From the NCBI RefSeq assembly GCF_964340395.1, contig NC_135556.1:8433501-8497500 (forward strand): a stretch of DNA of 64,000 nucleotides, in the 5' to 3' direction. The notes under the pieces are model-generated. The model was not told where the DNA came from, made no database searches, and saw only the letters and a list, made by a program, of their open reading frames with translations. The DNA is from Glandiceps talaboti (lineage: Eukaryota > Hemichordata > Enteropneusta > Spengelidae). Within the stretch, counting starts at the first letter, position 1, and each line of letters starts with the position of its first letter. Shown here piece by piece: positions 12,131 through 34,675 of this stretch. Both the position numbers and the translations under genes were made by a program.

Positions 12131-14300
12131 TATTATTATATACTATTGTCATCATACACTGAATTTCAATAAACATTTACAATTGACAAATTTTACAACA
12201 GAGGAGGGGCTTTAGTCTATTTCAATATCGGCTGGATAACACCATTCCACCAATATATCTGTGCAGTAAAAGTGACCAATAACATTTACTACAGTCACTT
12301 TCCATCATACGCTGCATTCACATAGAGCAAAGTTTACTTTGCAATAATACAAAAGGAATTGTTTATCAACTTTAGCAATGAGAAATATACATTCCATTTT
12401 AATAATTAAATAAATTTAATAATATATTAAAGATATGAAAACAATACTCTGGTTAGGTTTAATCTTTTAAAATTATTAAAGTTCAAACTGATGAATATAT
12501 AAATAAATATAATTACTACCAATATTTCTTGCTACAAAAATTGACCAATAATATTGTTACATTATTCCAATAAAACAAAGTTATTCGTTGACAAATACTG
12601 TGAGAGAAGGATTATTCCATTCCAACAGAGGTTGGACAATCATCATAATACCAATATTTATTGGTCAAAAGAGTGACCAATTATATTATCAAATTCTATT
12701 CCCATCATACAATGCATTAAAATAAAATAAAGTTGTTTCTTTCAAAACTTTTAGTAGTGAGGAGGGATTATTCAAATTCAATATAAGTTGGGCAATTAGA
12801 TGTTATTCCCCAATATTTGTCTTCAAAAACCAAGGAATTGAGTCTAGTGACAAGTAGTGACAACACTTAGGTCACGAGTATTTTCTGGCTGAATGAAGAA
12901 AAATATTGGAGAATAACATAATTATATCACTGCTATTAACGTCAAAGAAAAAATTAGGGAAAGTAATGGCAATATTTGAATGTTTTGACTCATATTTCGA
13001 ACACAGCCGAACCAATGACGTAAACACATGTAGTAATTCATAGAAAAGTGTTGTTGTGACGTAGAAATGCGTTGTGGTGACGTGGAACGACCAAAGTATA
13101 AATTCCATATTTTTGGCTTATGCAAGGTATAATCACCATTCTTTCCACAAAATGTGACCAATTAAAATTTAATACAATTTATCTCCACGATAAACTGTGT
13201 TTTAATTGAACAAAGTCATTTGTTTACAAGTTTGCAACAAGAATGCACATTCCATTTCAATGTACAACATAAAAATGAATACAATGAAATGCATATTCTC
13301 ATTGCTATAATTTGTAAACAAATGATTTGGCATGATTATTAGAATATGAAATTTATAATATTGAAGGCAAGAAAACAATAATCATGTATGTTATGTTCAA
13401 TCTTAAAGATTATTAAGTTTCAAATTATGATTATATAAATAAATATAAATAACAAATTTATAATATTACTGTTCTCATCTATTCTAAAACATTTTCTAAA
13501 TTTAAACTGAATGTTGTAAACTGTACGAGTCTTAGCCTTACAAATTTTAAGACTATGGTACTCACTATTACTTCCTGTACATTATTCTTGCTAATCCTTA
13601 GAACTCATTATTCCAGAATAAGATGATCCATAACACCATAACAACATCTAACCAGACAGTGAAGTACAAATTTGTTCTATTCAAACAATGAATGAAGTGA
13701 CAATGCCCATGCTACCCATAATTCTTTGTGTTGAAAGTGACTGTTGATGTCATCACATTCTATTCCCATCACACAGTGTGTTCCAATAGAACAAAGTCAT
13801 TTGTTCACAAATTTTAGTAAAGAAAAGGATTATTCCATTAGAGGTTGGACAATCACCATTCTGCCAACAAATTATTGTATTCTTTTCCCATCACACACTG
13901 CAATTGTCATTTTTTTTTTTTTTTTTACAAATGTGACCATAGAGAAGGATTATTCCATTTCCACATAGGTTGGACCAAAGACAAGTAACACACCATTCTA
14001 CCAATATTTTTTGGAATAAAGGTGATTATATACTATTGCCACCATATACTGAATTTCAATAAAAGTTATTTATTGACAATTTTTTCTACAGAAGAGGATT
14101 TATTCATTTCAATATCGACTGTATAGCACCATTCTACCAATATATTTTGAATTGAATTGAATTGAATATCTTTGCAGTAAAAGTGACTAATAACATTTAC
14201 TACAGTCACTTCCCATCATACACTGCATTCACATAGAACAAAGTTATTGGCATTGCATTAATGTAAAGTGAATTTTTTTTACAAATTTTTGTCAAGTGCT
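12131..14300 (+). repeat. decayed satellite units and AT-rich flank
   Basis: Isolated, diverged pieces of the 123-bp unit (ACCAATATTT, CCCATCATACACTGCA, TTATTCCATTTCAATAT) recur at about 12150-12330, 12600-12790, 13200-13260, 13760-14000 and 14040-14240, separated by AT-rich DNA. This looks like an old edge of the array. Confidence 0.7.
12800..13140. repeat. dispersed repeat, copy 1 (about 320 bp)
   Basis: Clearly similar to 23285-23620 inside the oxygenase gene. Shared blocks include AATGAAGAAAAATATTGG, ATAATTATA, GTAATGGCAAT, TTTGAATGTTTTGACTCAT and a closing TAAATTCCATATTTT. It is non-coding and its class is unknown. Confidence 0.75.
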
Positions 14301-15171
14301 ATCCCATATCCAGATCCTTCAGATCTCTCTTTCTTTTTTTGGTTTTAATAGAGACCATGTTAGCATCCAGACTAATAAATGTTAGCAAAGAGTATGTACA
14401 GTCCATTTCAAAGTAGAATTAAAAAAATGCAATATATAAAAATATTGAAGATAAGAAAACAATCATCTGGTTATTATAAGTTCAATATTAAACATCATCA
14501 AAGTTTCATGTTTAAGATTACACAAATAAATAACTGCAATTGATAATATAGAACTGTTTTAAATTTACACTCAGTAACTTTTAACACTGGAAGCATTTCT
14601 ACCTTGTGTATATAGCTTCCAAACTCTCATCGCTCATACCACTTTAGATCTAGGGCTATCAATAGCGCTAGTGGACTTGGTCCTGCTTGCAGACGGTTCA
14701 CTGGTCTAGATTTCTGACATGACCCTCAAAACCGTCCTGCAAAGAGCAATGTACCAATTAATCATATCTCGAGTGCGGAAGCAAAATGCTTTTTAGGCGA
14801 GCTCGGTGAAAGTTAAACAGCGCCACCGTCGCCATCCATCAAGTTTGTATACAATGAGGTCATGAACTTTAGCATATATCTATATATGTACATTGCGTGT
14901 GTACAGAAACCGAAACATGTGAGTTTTGTGCACGAGCTCTATTTGCAATATTCCAGGCTCAAGATAATTTTTTTTTGGCATGTGTACGTCGAAACCTAGA
15001 AGAAAACCTGGTCGCTTAAATAGCGCGAAATTCTGAAGAAGAAAATCAGTTTCTGTCGGAGCTTGAGTGCATGATATCCGGGATTAGGATCCGGGACAGA
15101 CTTCCGTGTGTTTACTCTGGGTTGTACGCATGACACTACACGTAATACTTGGTAATACGTGCTGACTTTAG
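14300..15171 (+). promoter_or_regulatory. upstream region of the carotenoid oxygenase gene
   Basis: AT-rich to about 14600, then more mixed composition leading into the first exon. No clear TATA box or TSS motif was seen, so the 5' end of the transcript is not fixed. Confidence 0.3.
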
Positions 15172-15318
15172 ATGGTACGATTTGGTAGACGAGTAGTTTA
15201 CTCGTGTTACCTACGGTCAGTCACCGACGCAACGCGGACACCGTACAGTAGTACACTTTGTCACCATTTTACACTGTGCCGAAAGTTCATTTCTTTTGCT
15301 TCAACCCGTTTTGCGAAG
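15172..15318 (+). CDS. in-frame N-terminal extension, possible mitochondrial presequence
   Basis: From an upstream ATG, 49 residues continue without a stop into exon 1. They are rich in Arg, Ser, Thr and hydrophobics, with a single acidic residue (MVRFGRRVVYSCYLRS... FASTRFAK). Animal BCO2 is mitochondrial, so alternative starts could send the enzyme to mitochondria or cytosol. This may instead be 5' UTR. Confidence 0.4.
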
Positions 15319-26744
<11,426 letters not shown>

Positions 26745-27904
26745 AATGTCTGTAGTGTTCGAGGAGATCTGGTATTCTACAGACATAAACACAAACTCAA
26801 AGCTTAGCTGCCATATGCTTTTTATCAGAGACTATCTAGTATTATCCTTGGTAATTTGAAGAATTATAAAAAACTTTTCGAAACCAAGTACTTGCTGTAA
26901 TAGATGAAATTTATATGTTTGTCTCTCAATGCAATGCATAGATACTTCTTTCTTTAAGGGTGAGGTTCAAATGCTATTTTTTGTTGAAAAAATTGTTTTT
27001 GTTTAAGCTGTCAACCATTGTTGTATTGTCTGTCAACAGATGGAACATACTTAGTTGAGGTGCTTTAAATTTTTGTGATAAAATCGCAAGAAAAAATAGT
27101 GCATCAAGCATTTGTGCCGTGTTGTAGTGACAGTGCAGTAAACATCATTACTACGTAAGTACCAGAGATGACTTGCACCTGTGCATGTGCATACTAGTGG
27201 TATTTGCACTGCAGTGCAATACTGAAAACATTACCAGTATTCAAATGATATGTAAATGAGGACACGATAGTTCATTCTCCATGAAAGCACATGATTGTAT
27301 ATTGTCATTTTTGTGGAAATTTGTCGTTTCAGATAAACATAATAATAACAGAACTCCATGCCATGTGAATGCCAGTGTGGGTACTCCGGGGTATTTGCAT
27401 TCATGCTTGCAGTGTTTCTGTTGCACTTTTACTCACTACACTCATGAGTGTACTGTCAGAGAGAACACTGCACGCACTTGTGCAAATACCCCAAGTATGC
27501 CACACTTACACTCACACATCATGTAGTTCTATCATATTGTTTATGTAACTTAGTTGTTCTTTACATTCTTAATGAAGAATGGCAGTGGATTATGCTCAAT
27601 CTTGTTGCCGTAGAATTGAAAGGTCGTGTTTTTACTTTTGTACGTATACTAGATGCATTTGACCACTGCATGTTACTGTTGTTGGGTTGGACACTCTATG
27701 ACTAATTATACAATGAAATATAGAACAAACAATACACCATTTATCAAGCACAGTGTTAGGGCTATGCTGTATTTCATATCACCATGTCCGAAAAAAACCC
27801 AAAATATGATCAAACATTGTTTATCTGGAAACTCCATCTGTGGAAAGTAGTGATTCTCAAAAAAATGAGAGTCTTTTAGACATTGTCTTTTGTTTAAAAA
27901 ACAT

Positions 27905-28321
27905 TCACATGTATGCTAGAACTGATTTCACATGTATGCTAGAACTGATTTCACATGTATGCAAGCACTGATTTCACATGTATGGTAGCACCAATTTCAC
28001 ATGTATGGTAGTACCGATTTCACATGTATGCTAGAACTGATTTCACATGTATGGTAGAACTGATTTCACATGTATGCTAGTACTGATTTCACATGTATGC
28101 TAGTACTGATTTCACATGTATGGTAGCACTGATTTCACATGTATGCTAGCACTGATTTCACATGTATGGTAGCACTGATTTCACATGTATGCTAGCACTG
28201 ATTTCACATGTATGGTAGCACTGATTTCACATGTATGGTAGCACTGATTTCACATGTATGGTAGCACTGATTTCACATGTATGCTAGCACTGATTTCACA
28301 TGTATGGTAGCACTGATGTCA
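27905..28321. repeat. 23-bp minisatellite, about 18 units
   Basis: Unit ACATGTATGCTAGCACTGAT plus TTC, varying at a few positions (gctag/ggtag, gaac/gcac/gtac). It lies 1.2 kb downstream of the oxygenase stop codon. Confidence 0.95.
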
Positions 28322-30347
28322 CAAATATTTTCACAATAATACACTTTAGCAGTATTTTTTGGGGGTATAGCAACATATTAGTGGAAAAACAATATTTTAC
28401 ACTTTGGCTCTCATTGGTTTTAGACAGATAATAAAAACTGTTGATTATAGTGTACATGTCATTTTAAAAATGAATGTAGTGATTCACAACAAATCAAATT
28501 GGTCTGATTATATTTACCAGTCAGTGAAATCAAAACAGTTTCAGAAATGATTTATTTTGTTTTATGATTCCAAAGTGCCTTCATTTATAGAATCACAGAA
28601 CATTTAATTGCATGGCTCAAATAAGAAAAGAATTGTGGCTCAGAGCCTCAGACTGACCAAAACTGTTCACATTTATTCCGTTGGTTGACCAAAAGTATTC
28701 TGTGTGCCAACAAAAAAATGAGAAGAATTTTAATATAAACACCGTTATGTTGATGTTCACATTTAACCATGTGAATGAAATCTGTGTTCAACTATGATTA
28801 CATAGAAAACATAAATGAAAAACTGGAAAGTCTTGACAAAACTAACTCAAAAAGATTTCCAAAATTCTGACTAGCTTTCGCTAGTAGAGCATCATCATTA
28901 CCAGGTCAGCATCACATTTATCATTGCATAACTTTAATACAATGATGTTTAAATGCCGATATATATCTTGTATTGATGGGGGAAAAAATCATGCTTTTTT
29001 TTCTTCAAGATTTCTTGAGAGTAACTGCTGTAGTCTAAATATCAGAATATATTAGTATCAAAATGCATGAAAGATTGAAATTAATTTACATTTAAACGGA
29101 AAGATATGATATAAAGTTTTATTTTATTATGATGGACTCCAAAGGAGTTAGTTTATAGTATAAACCAGATATGGTATGTTTTGCATTGACAATTGTAGAC
29201 TTATTTGTTTATGGTTTCTTTCTGGTGATACATGCACACAATTTTGTACTTGTGTAATAACTTTGCCTCCTGTGCAAAAAATTGAATAAAAGGTGAAATG
29301 AATAGACGCTCTGTTTATATTTTATTAGCCTACATAGCAGGCTGGATTTTCAACTTGGTAAGTGTGACCTCCACACAGCCTGCAAACTCAGTCATTCAAA
29401 TTCCATTATTTTCATGGATACTGTGTAAAGAAGCTGATTGGTTGAAGAAGTCACATGATGCCTGTACTATGTTGATAGTAGCCTGGCAAGTGTTCTGTCA
29501 ACACAGCCTACAAACTCCAGTAATTCATATGTATTTTTTCATGTATACCATACTATTATGTTGAAGTTGACAGGTTGAATAAGTCACACTCATATCAGTA
29601 TGAAGATACTCACAATAACAATGTTATTACAAAAAGGAAAGTATTCCTGCATATATGCACACAATCATTCCCAAAATGTGCAAACAATGAGGTCAAAATT
29701 CCATGATCCGTGCATTTCACATGCATTAAGATAGGAAAATCCCATCGATGAGTATTTTGGGAAAGTATCATATTTTGCCGGTATGTCTAGGTGAAAGTAG
29801 AACCGTCCAACATTTTATATGTAAGGATTCTACGCTATTTCACACTCCTACCATTGGTGGCGCTCTGCTTAAATTAACGAACGAAATTTATAGTAAAGAG
29901 CGCCTCCAACGTTCGCATCCAATGCGGCGGCGTTCTCACAACTGAAATTGTTCAAATTACCGATATGTATACTGTGGCGTGAATTACAGTTACTAAAGCT
30001 GAAATAAAGTTTCGAAAGAAAATGAAGAGTGATAGGTTTTAAATCGAACAATATAAACACCACGCATACAAATTGATATTATAGAGTAAGCTTAAAGCTT
30101 TAAGTGTGATGTAACTCTGTCGAAACCTCCACTCGCTCAAGTTAAAGTGACGACTCGGAGTTAACAGTACAAGTACCAGGACAACATAATTGTTCTTGTA
30201 TTGGTAGGTAATCATTTGAAAATAACATTATATTTCTGTCTTGAAAATAAATAACTTCTGAAATATTTGTCATCAACACACATTTCATGCAAACATTATT
30301 TGAAGTTTTAACGGTGGTGCTTAAGGAACAAATACTTCACTGTGGTC
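28322..30347. other. intergenic, AT-rich
   Basis: No supported gene. A degenerate tandem duplication of about 130 bp occurs at 29331-29590 (shared CACAGCCTGCAAACTC-like and AGGTTGAAGAAGTCACA-like blocks). AATAAA at 28430 is a possible distal poly(A) signal for the oxygenase. Confidence 0.4.
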
Positions 30348-30353
30348 TTTATT
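30348..30353 (-). terminator. poly(A) signal of the MARCH-type gene
   Basis: AATAAA on the - strand, 19 bp past the stop codon at 30372. Confidence 0.6.
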
Positions 30354-30371
30354 AGCTTATTATTCAGTACC

Positions 30372-30742
30372 TCAGATCACAGTTTCACACATTCCGCGTC
30401 GAATGGACGTGCCTTGTTGGTGATCAGTCCTTGGCGTTTCTCTATTTGGTGACACACGGTCCAGCACAAAAATATCAGAATTCAGGGTTAACCACCGTCT
30501 CCATATCTGTGACAGTACAAACTTGAATTCTACCATGATAAGAGACATTGCTAGTAAATCGATTGGAATGTATGCAGAGTAAGACACGTAACCAACTAAA
30601 GATGAACGTTCATAGACAGCCTCTGGATCATCACTGAATAGTGACCAACCCATCCACGTCATGGTGCACACGATGAATGCAACCGACAGAATGGTTACTC
30701 CAACGTGAAGGTGCTCTTCTAAAGTAAGAGTCGTTCGTCTCC

Positions 30743-30743
<1 letters not shown>
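30372..30743 (-). CDS. MARCH-type gene, terminal exon
   Basis: 123 codons plus stop, encoding both membrane segments and a polar C-terminal tail. Its acceptor is the last CAG of a long CT repeat. Confidence 0.9.
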
Positions 30744-30833
<90 letters not shown>

Positions 30834-32431
30834 TTTCAAATGATATATCCAATAGATTGACGAAAAGGGCTAAACCAAACGTATAGAGAGGTTCATATCA
30901 TAACTAGATACAATCTAACGAACGAATTATAATGCGATGCAATTAAAAAAACCATGTTTCTTCTGCACTAGCTGTAATTGGGACGTTTTTTGAAAATGTT
31001 TAAATTTGTGAGGTAATTACTCTTAATATCGTACACCATGGACAGTATTGAATCACTTGTAGGTAAACGTATTTTTGTAGCTGTATAAACGATAAATCAA
31101 ATCAAATTGGCTTTCGGGTCCGCACCCAAAATTCAGAGCTCTGAACGGTGCTCACGATTTCAACATGTTTCTGTACTGCCTATCTCGACAGCAATGAAGT
31201 CAATGTCTAATTATTGATAATTTTAACAATTTTCAGTGAATGTATTGTGGTTGTATGATCGAAAAATGATACTCCAGTTCTGACACAAGTACAATTTTAC
31301 GTGGATTTCGCCCAAGATTCAAACTTGCCATTACACTACCTACTGAGATAATATTGAGCACCAGTTACCAGGTACAACGTCTTTTTATAAATTTACCAAT
31401 TTTTAGTGAATATATCTTCGCTGTTACTTGATGAAAACATTATCTCAGTTGTAGCTAGTGCAGGTTCAACGATAGTCTATCAGCTAGCCCTCGGATGTTC
31501 TTCCGATAAAATACGACACACAGCCGAACAACGCTATCGAGGATGGAACATCCGGGCAAGCCCTCACATGCGAACTTCGTTCGCTTATAGTTATAGCATC
31601 GAAAGAAAGCCCGAACGTCTAGCAGCAAGACTAGTTCAACGATTGAAAAACCGGTGACATGCCATTTTTCCACTATTGCGGAACTATTCTACTAGTGCGG
31701 TAACTATTCTATTAGTGCGGTAACTATCTACATGTAATGCGGTTTTACAACGAGTAAGGATTGGTCAGAAAGTAAGGTAAAACGTCTATGTACACTGCTG
31801 TTTAATAAATTAAAAGTCATTTGATTTATACCGAAAAAAGAGAAATGCTTACCTTGAATATATTTGCAATAATTCTAGTTTTAACTCGATATTTTTCGTT
31901 ACAAATTTCGCATTGATAAGTACCCTGGTACCCAATCCATTTTCTTAGACATTCCTTGTGACAATATTGTAACGTGCCAGCACATGAACATGGGTTGTAC
32001 AGTTCACCTGCTGTTCGTCCACTATGACAAATTCTACAAAAACTGTTATTTGATCCTGAACTTGAATTTGACACGACATCAGGATACAAACATACGGTAC
32101 TACCGGTCAGTTCTGGTACATATAAAACTTCTCGTGGGTTTCGATCTGACCTGGAGTTGTTTAATTGATCGATGTTTGGCTCAGTTTCAGTGGACGTGGT
32201 CTCGTTTCTTATGCCATCGTCTTCACGTTGACCCGATGCGCACGGTGTGTCGCGATTGACGGCAGCGTCGTTCTCGTTTTCGTCAAATCGTTCAACTTGA
32301 GGTGTTGCCGAAACTGGAAGGAGATGTGGATGCGTCACTCGTAGACTGAGTTGCGCCAGTTTTGGTATAACTTCTCTTCTATTTTCTTCGAGGTATATTC
32401 GTTCAATTTCTCGCCCCGAACATGAACTCAT
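30372..32431 (-). CDS. membrane RING-CH (MARCH-type) E3 ubiquitin ligase, 2 coding exons
   Basis: Exons 31853-32431 and 30372-30743 join in phase 0 (AAG|gtaagc ... ctcag|TGG) to give 316 residues. Residues 132-177 form a C4HC3 RING-CH zinc finger: C132/C135, C148/C150, H158/C161, C174/C177, with the conserved Trp in CLRKWI. Two hydrophobic segments follow (about 206-229 and 243-268), the layout of MARCH proteins that ubiquitinate membrane cargo in the endosome, ER or plasma membrane. The 130-residue N-terminus is polar and low in structure. Start: the ATG at 32431 lies 12 bp after an acceptor (tatttcag at 32444-32451), so an upstream exon exists; the frame stays open to that acceptor. A - strand open stretch at 32755-33075 could be that exon, which would extend the N-terminus. 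The closest human paralogue was not determined. Confidence 0.9.
30745..30829. repeat. (GA)n microsatellite abutting a splice acceptor
   Basis: About 42 GA units. Read on the - strand this is a pure CT tract ending directly in the cag of the MARCH-type acceptor. Confidence 0.95.
31474..31633. mobile_element. 160-bp inverted-repeat element with 10-bp target duplication
   Basis: Flanked on both sides by GTTCAACGAT (31464-31473 and 31634-31643). The ends are imperfect inverted repeats (AGTCTATCAGCTAGCCC versus the complement of CTAGCAGCAAGACTA), and the TTCTTCCGAT/ATCGAAAGAA arms extend further in. A relative lies at 58690-58847. It is located in the MARCH-type intron. A 9-10 bp duplication is typical of Mutator-like elements (inference). 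Confidence 0.8.
31853..32431 (-). CDS. MARCH-type gene, first recognised coding exon
   Basis: 193 codons containing the polar N-terminus and the complete RING-CH finger. Donor gtaagc. Confidence 0.9.
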
Positions 32432-32754
32432 ATCGACAGTCCTCTGAAATACCGGTACCGTTATAAAAGTTCCAGTGGAAATAAATGCTGAATGCGACTT
32501 TTGTCGAGTTCTTTTCCTTTCCGCGTACGTAAAACAATCCTTCGCTTTTCACCAAAGTAAAGAACTGATAATACGGCTCCGTCAAAAACTCTCAAACTCT
32601 AGTCCAAGCACTTTTCCGGTTCGCGTTGTATAACTTCGTTTTGAAGTCGAGTTGTGTCATCAGATATAGCAAAGCCTTGTACTCAAAACTCAATACATCA
32701 AATATATGTTGTATTTTGCATTTCACGTAGCCGTTGCGTCTTCCCGAACTATAC

Positions 32755-32838
32755 TATTTTTGCTTCAGCGTATTCAATACGATGATCACTCATCAATGTC
32801 CATACTGTATTTTCCTTGTCCTCACGATATATTCCAGC
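32755..32838 (-). CDS. possible upstream exon of the MARCH-type gene
   Basis: A - strand stretch after acceptor cattgcaag, with a natural-looking peptide (YREDKENTVW, DHRIEYAEAK) and a possible phase-0 donor (ATA|gtatag). It would join in frame to the acceptor at 32443. The open frame actually extends right to 33075, past a TATATATA at 32984-32991, so it may equally be a first exon or 5' UTR. Confidence 0.3.
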
Positions 32839-32983
32839 CACTTGCAATGAGTTGAAAATAAAAGAGGAATTAAAATTGTGGATGTAAAATTTTGCCCATA
32901 GTAGAAGTGTTTGGCGTTGGTTCGAATTCGAAATTTTCTTTCGCGGCTCGTAATTTATTCCAGTATGGAACATGTGGAACGCG

Positions 32984-32991
32984 TATATATA
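32984..32991 (-). promoter_or_regulatory. TATA-like box between the divergent genes
   Basis: TATATATA lies about 550 bp upstream of the MARCH-type ATG and 530 bp from the eL31 first exon. The former is the better candidate, since ribosomal-protein promoters usually use a pyrimidine-rich initiator. Confidence 0.35.
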
Positions 32992-33514
32992 GAACTGCGT
33001 GAGGTGAGGTACAGGTGTGCAAGATTCGATTTGTCTGTTGATATGATATATGATAGGGGAACTAACTACCTTCAAATTTCTTCAAAACTAAGACTTAATA
33101 ACAACTAACAGGTCAAACCTTATCTTTCACACATTGTCCTCACAAGCTGTTCCAGACTTTTACCATGGGAAAGGCAATACAGAAACTTGACGCAAATTAA
33201 TTCAAGTAGGCGCCTAGATCACATTTTCATCAGAGAAATCGTGCACTGGGCAGATAAAACTTTCTGGTTCAAATCATCTGACAAAAAGTACGAACCCAAC
33301 ATAGCTTATATTATTATGCCTATAAAGAACAGTTAAATGGCGCCAAAATAATTAATAGTCACGGCCTGGTACGTGACTCATGAGGGTTTTCAGTAACGTC
33401 TAACGATGTCTGCTGCCGAGCTGGCTGTCATATCAGACATACTTCGTCGCAGCGCCCTCAACCAATCACACAAACTTACGAAACTCTGCTATTTCCCACA
33501 ATGCAATTGTACGT

Positions 33515-33538
33515 CCTTTCGCCATTACTGAGACCAAG
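33515..33538 (+). other. RPL31: eL31 non-coding first exon with 5' TOP-like start
   Basis: A pyrimidine-rich start (CCTTTCGCC) followed by a short leader and donor (CCAAG|gtagga), 1 kb before the coding ATG. 5' terminal oligopyrimidine tracts mark ribosomal-protein mRNAs and their growth-dependent translation. The exact TSS is inferred. Confidence 0.55.
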
Positions 33539-34580
33539 GTAGGAATCGGTCACAGTCTACCCAAAGTAAAAATCGACGTTCATCGTCATTCGAGAATGAA
33601 ATATTATCTGAAAAGTTACTTCAATGTTATGTTAGATAAATATGCTTTATATTGATATGGTTATTAGGTGTCAAATATGGCTAAGAATGATAAAATCCTC
33701 CAATATTTGACGTGCATGGTACATCAGAGAGTTGAAATGTCCATTCCGTTGATGTACTAGAAGTGAATGTAGTCATCTATAATGATGGTGTTAGTTCATG
33801 AACTCACTTGCAATGCCTCCCGGAACAACTTCTGCGTGTTATGCTCGCAATTGCAGTAAAATTACAGAGAAATGTGTAACATTTTAGATTGTCCGATTAA
33901 GTTTGTTTATGTACATGTGTGATGTATGATGTTCGTAGTCGTACTAGTAGTCGTACGGTGGCACTAGTTCAGTGCTAATCACGTTTATACATAGTTACAT
34001 TCGACTTTCGCCGTGGATTTGGACATCTATCCATTTGCGTGAAGGATTGGCCATATTCGTATTCATAGTTTTTGAACGAAAGATAACAGACAATAAATGT
34101 GGTAGCAAAGTACATCCTAATGGCAGTACCATGGAAGTGGGTAATACTTGAACTTCCATGATTCTAAGGTTTTACTTTTAGAACATTTCAACTCCAGTCA
34201 CAGTGACAGATAGGATAATAAATATCCTATCAGTAAATATCCTATCATTTGAGTTTTTTGTTCATGCATGCAGTTTAGAAGGTACTCTAGTAAACCAAAC
34301 TGTAGTGTAGATTTGTACTTGGTAGCCAACCATGTTAAGTTTACTTCTAAATTATGTAGCCCTTGGAGGTACACGATCACTCCATGTAAAGACAATGCAT
34401 ATTTGTAACTTGAATTCAGATCACATCTGTGAATTTACAAAATTGACTTGGGTCAGATTACAGTAATATCATACTCCTTGTACATGATATACATGTGGTA
34501 GCCATTGCTGACTTTTACCCAGATGTGTCTGGCTGGTACCATCATCATAATACTAATGAAAATCATGTTTCTTTATTTAG

Positions 34581-34675
34581 ATGGTGGCCAAGAAGGGAGA
34601 GAAAAAGAAGGGACGGTTTGATGACGTTGTAACCCGTGAATATACAATTCACTTGCATAAAAGAATTCATGGCAT
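34581..34675 (+). CDS. RPL31: RPL31 coding exon 1
   Basis: 31 codons plus two bases (GGCAT|gtaagt), covering the Lys-rich N-terminus to KRIHG. Confidence 0.95.

Noticed and set aside
27905-28321. CRISPR-like direct repeats
   Set aside because: The 23-bp units are contiguous, with no unique spacers, and the genome is eukaryotic.
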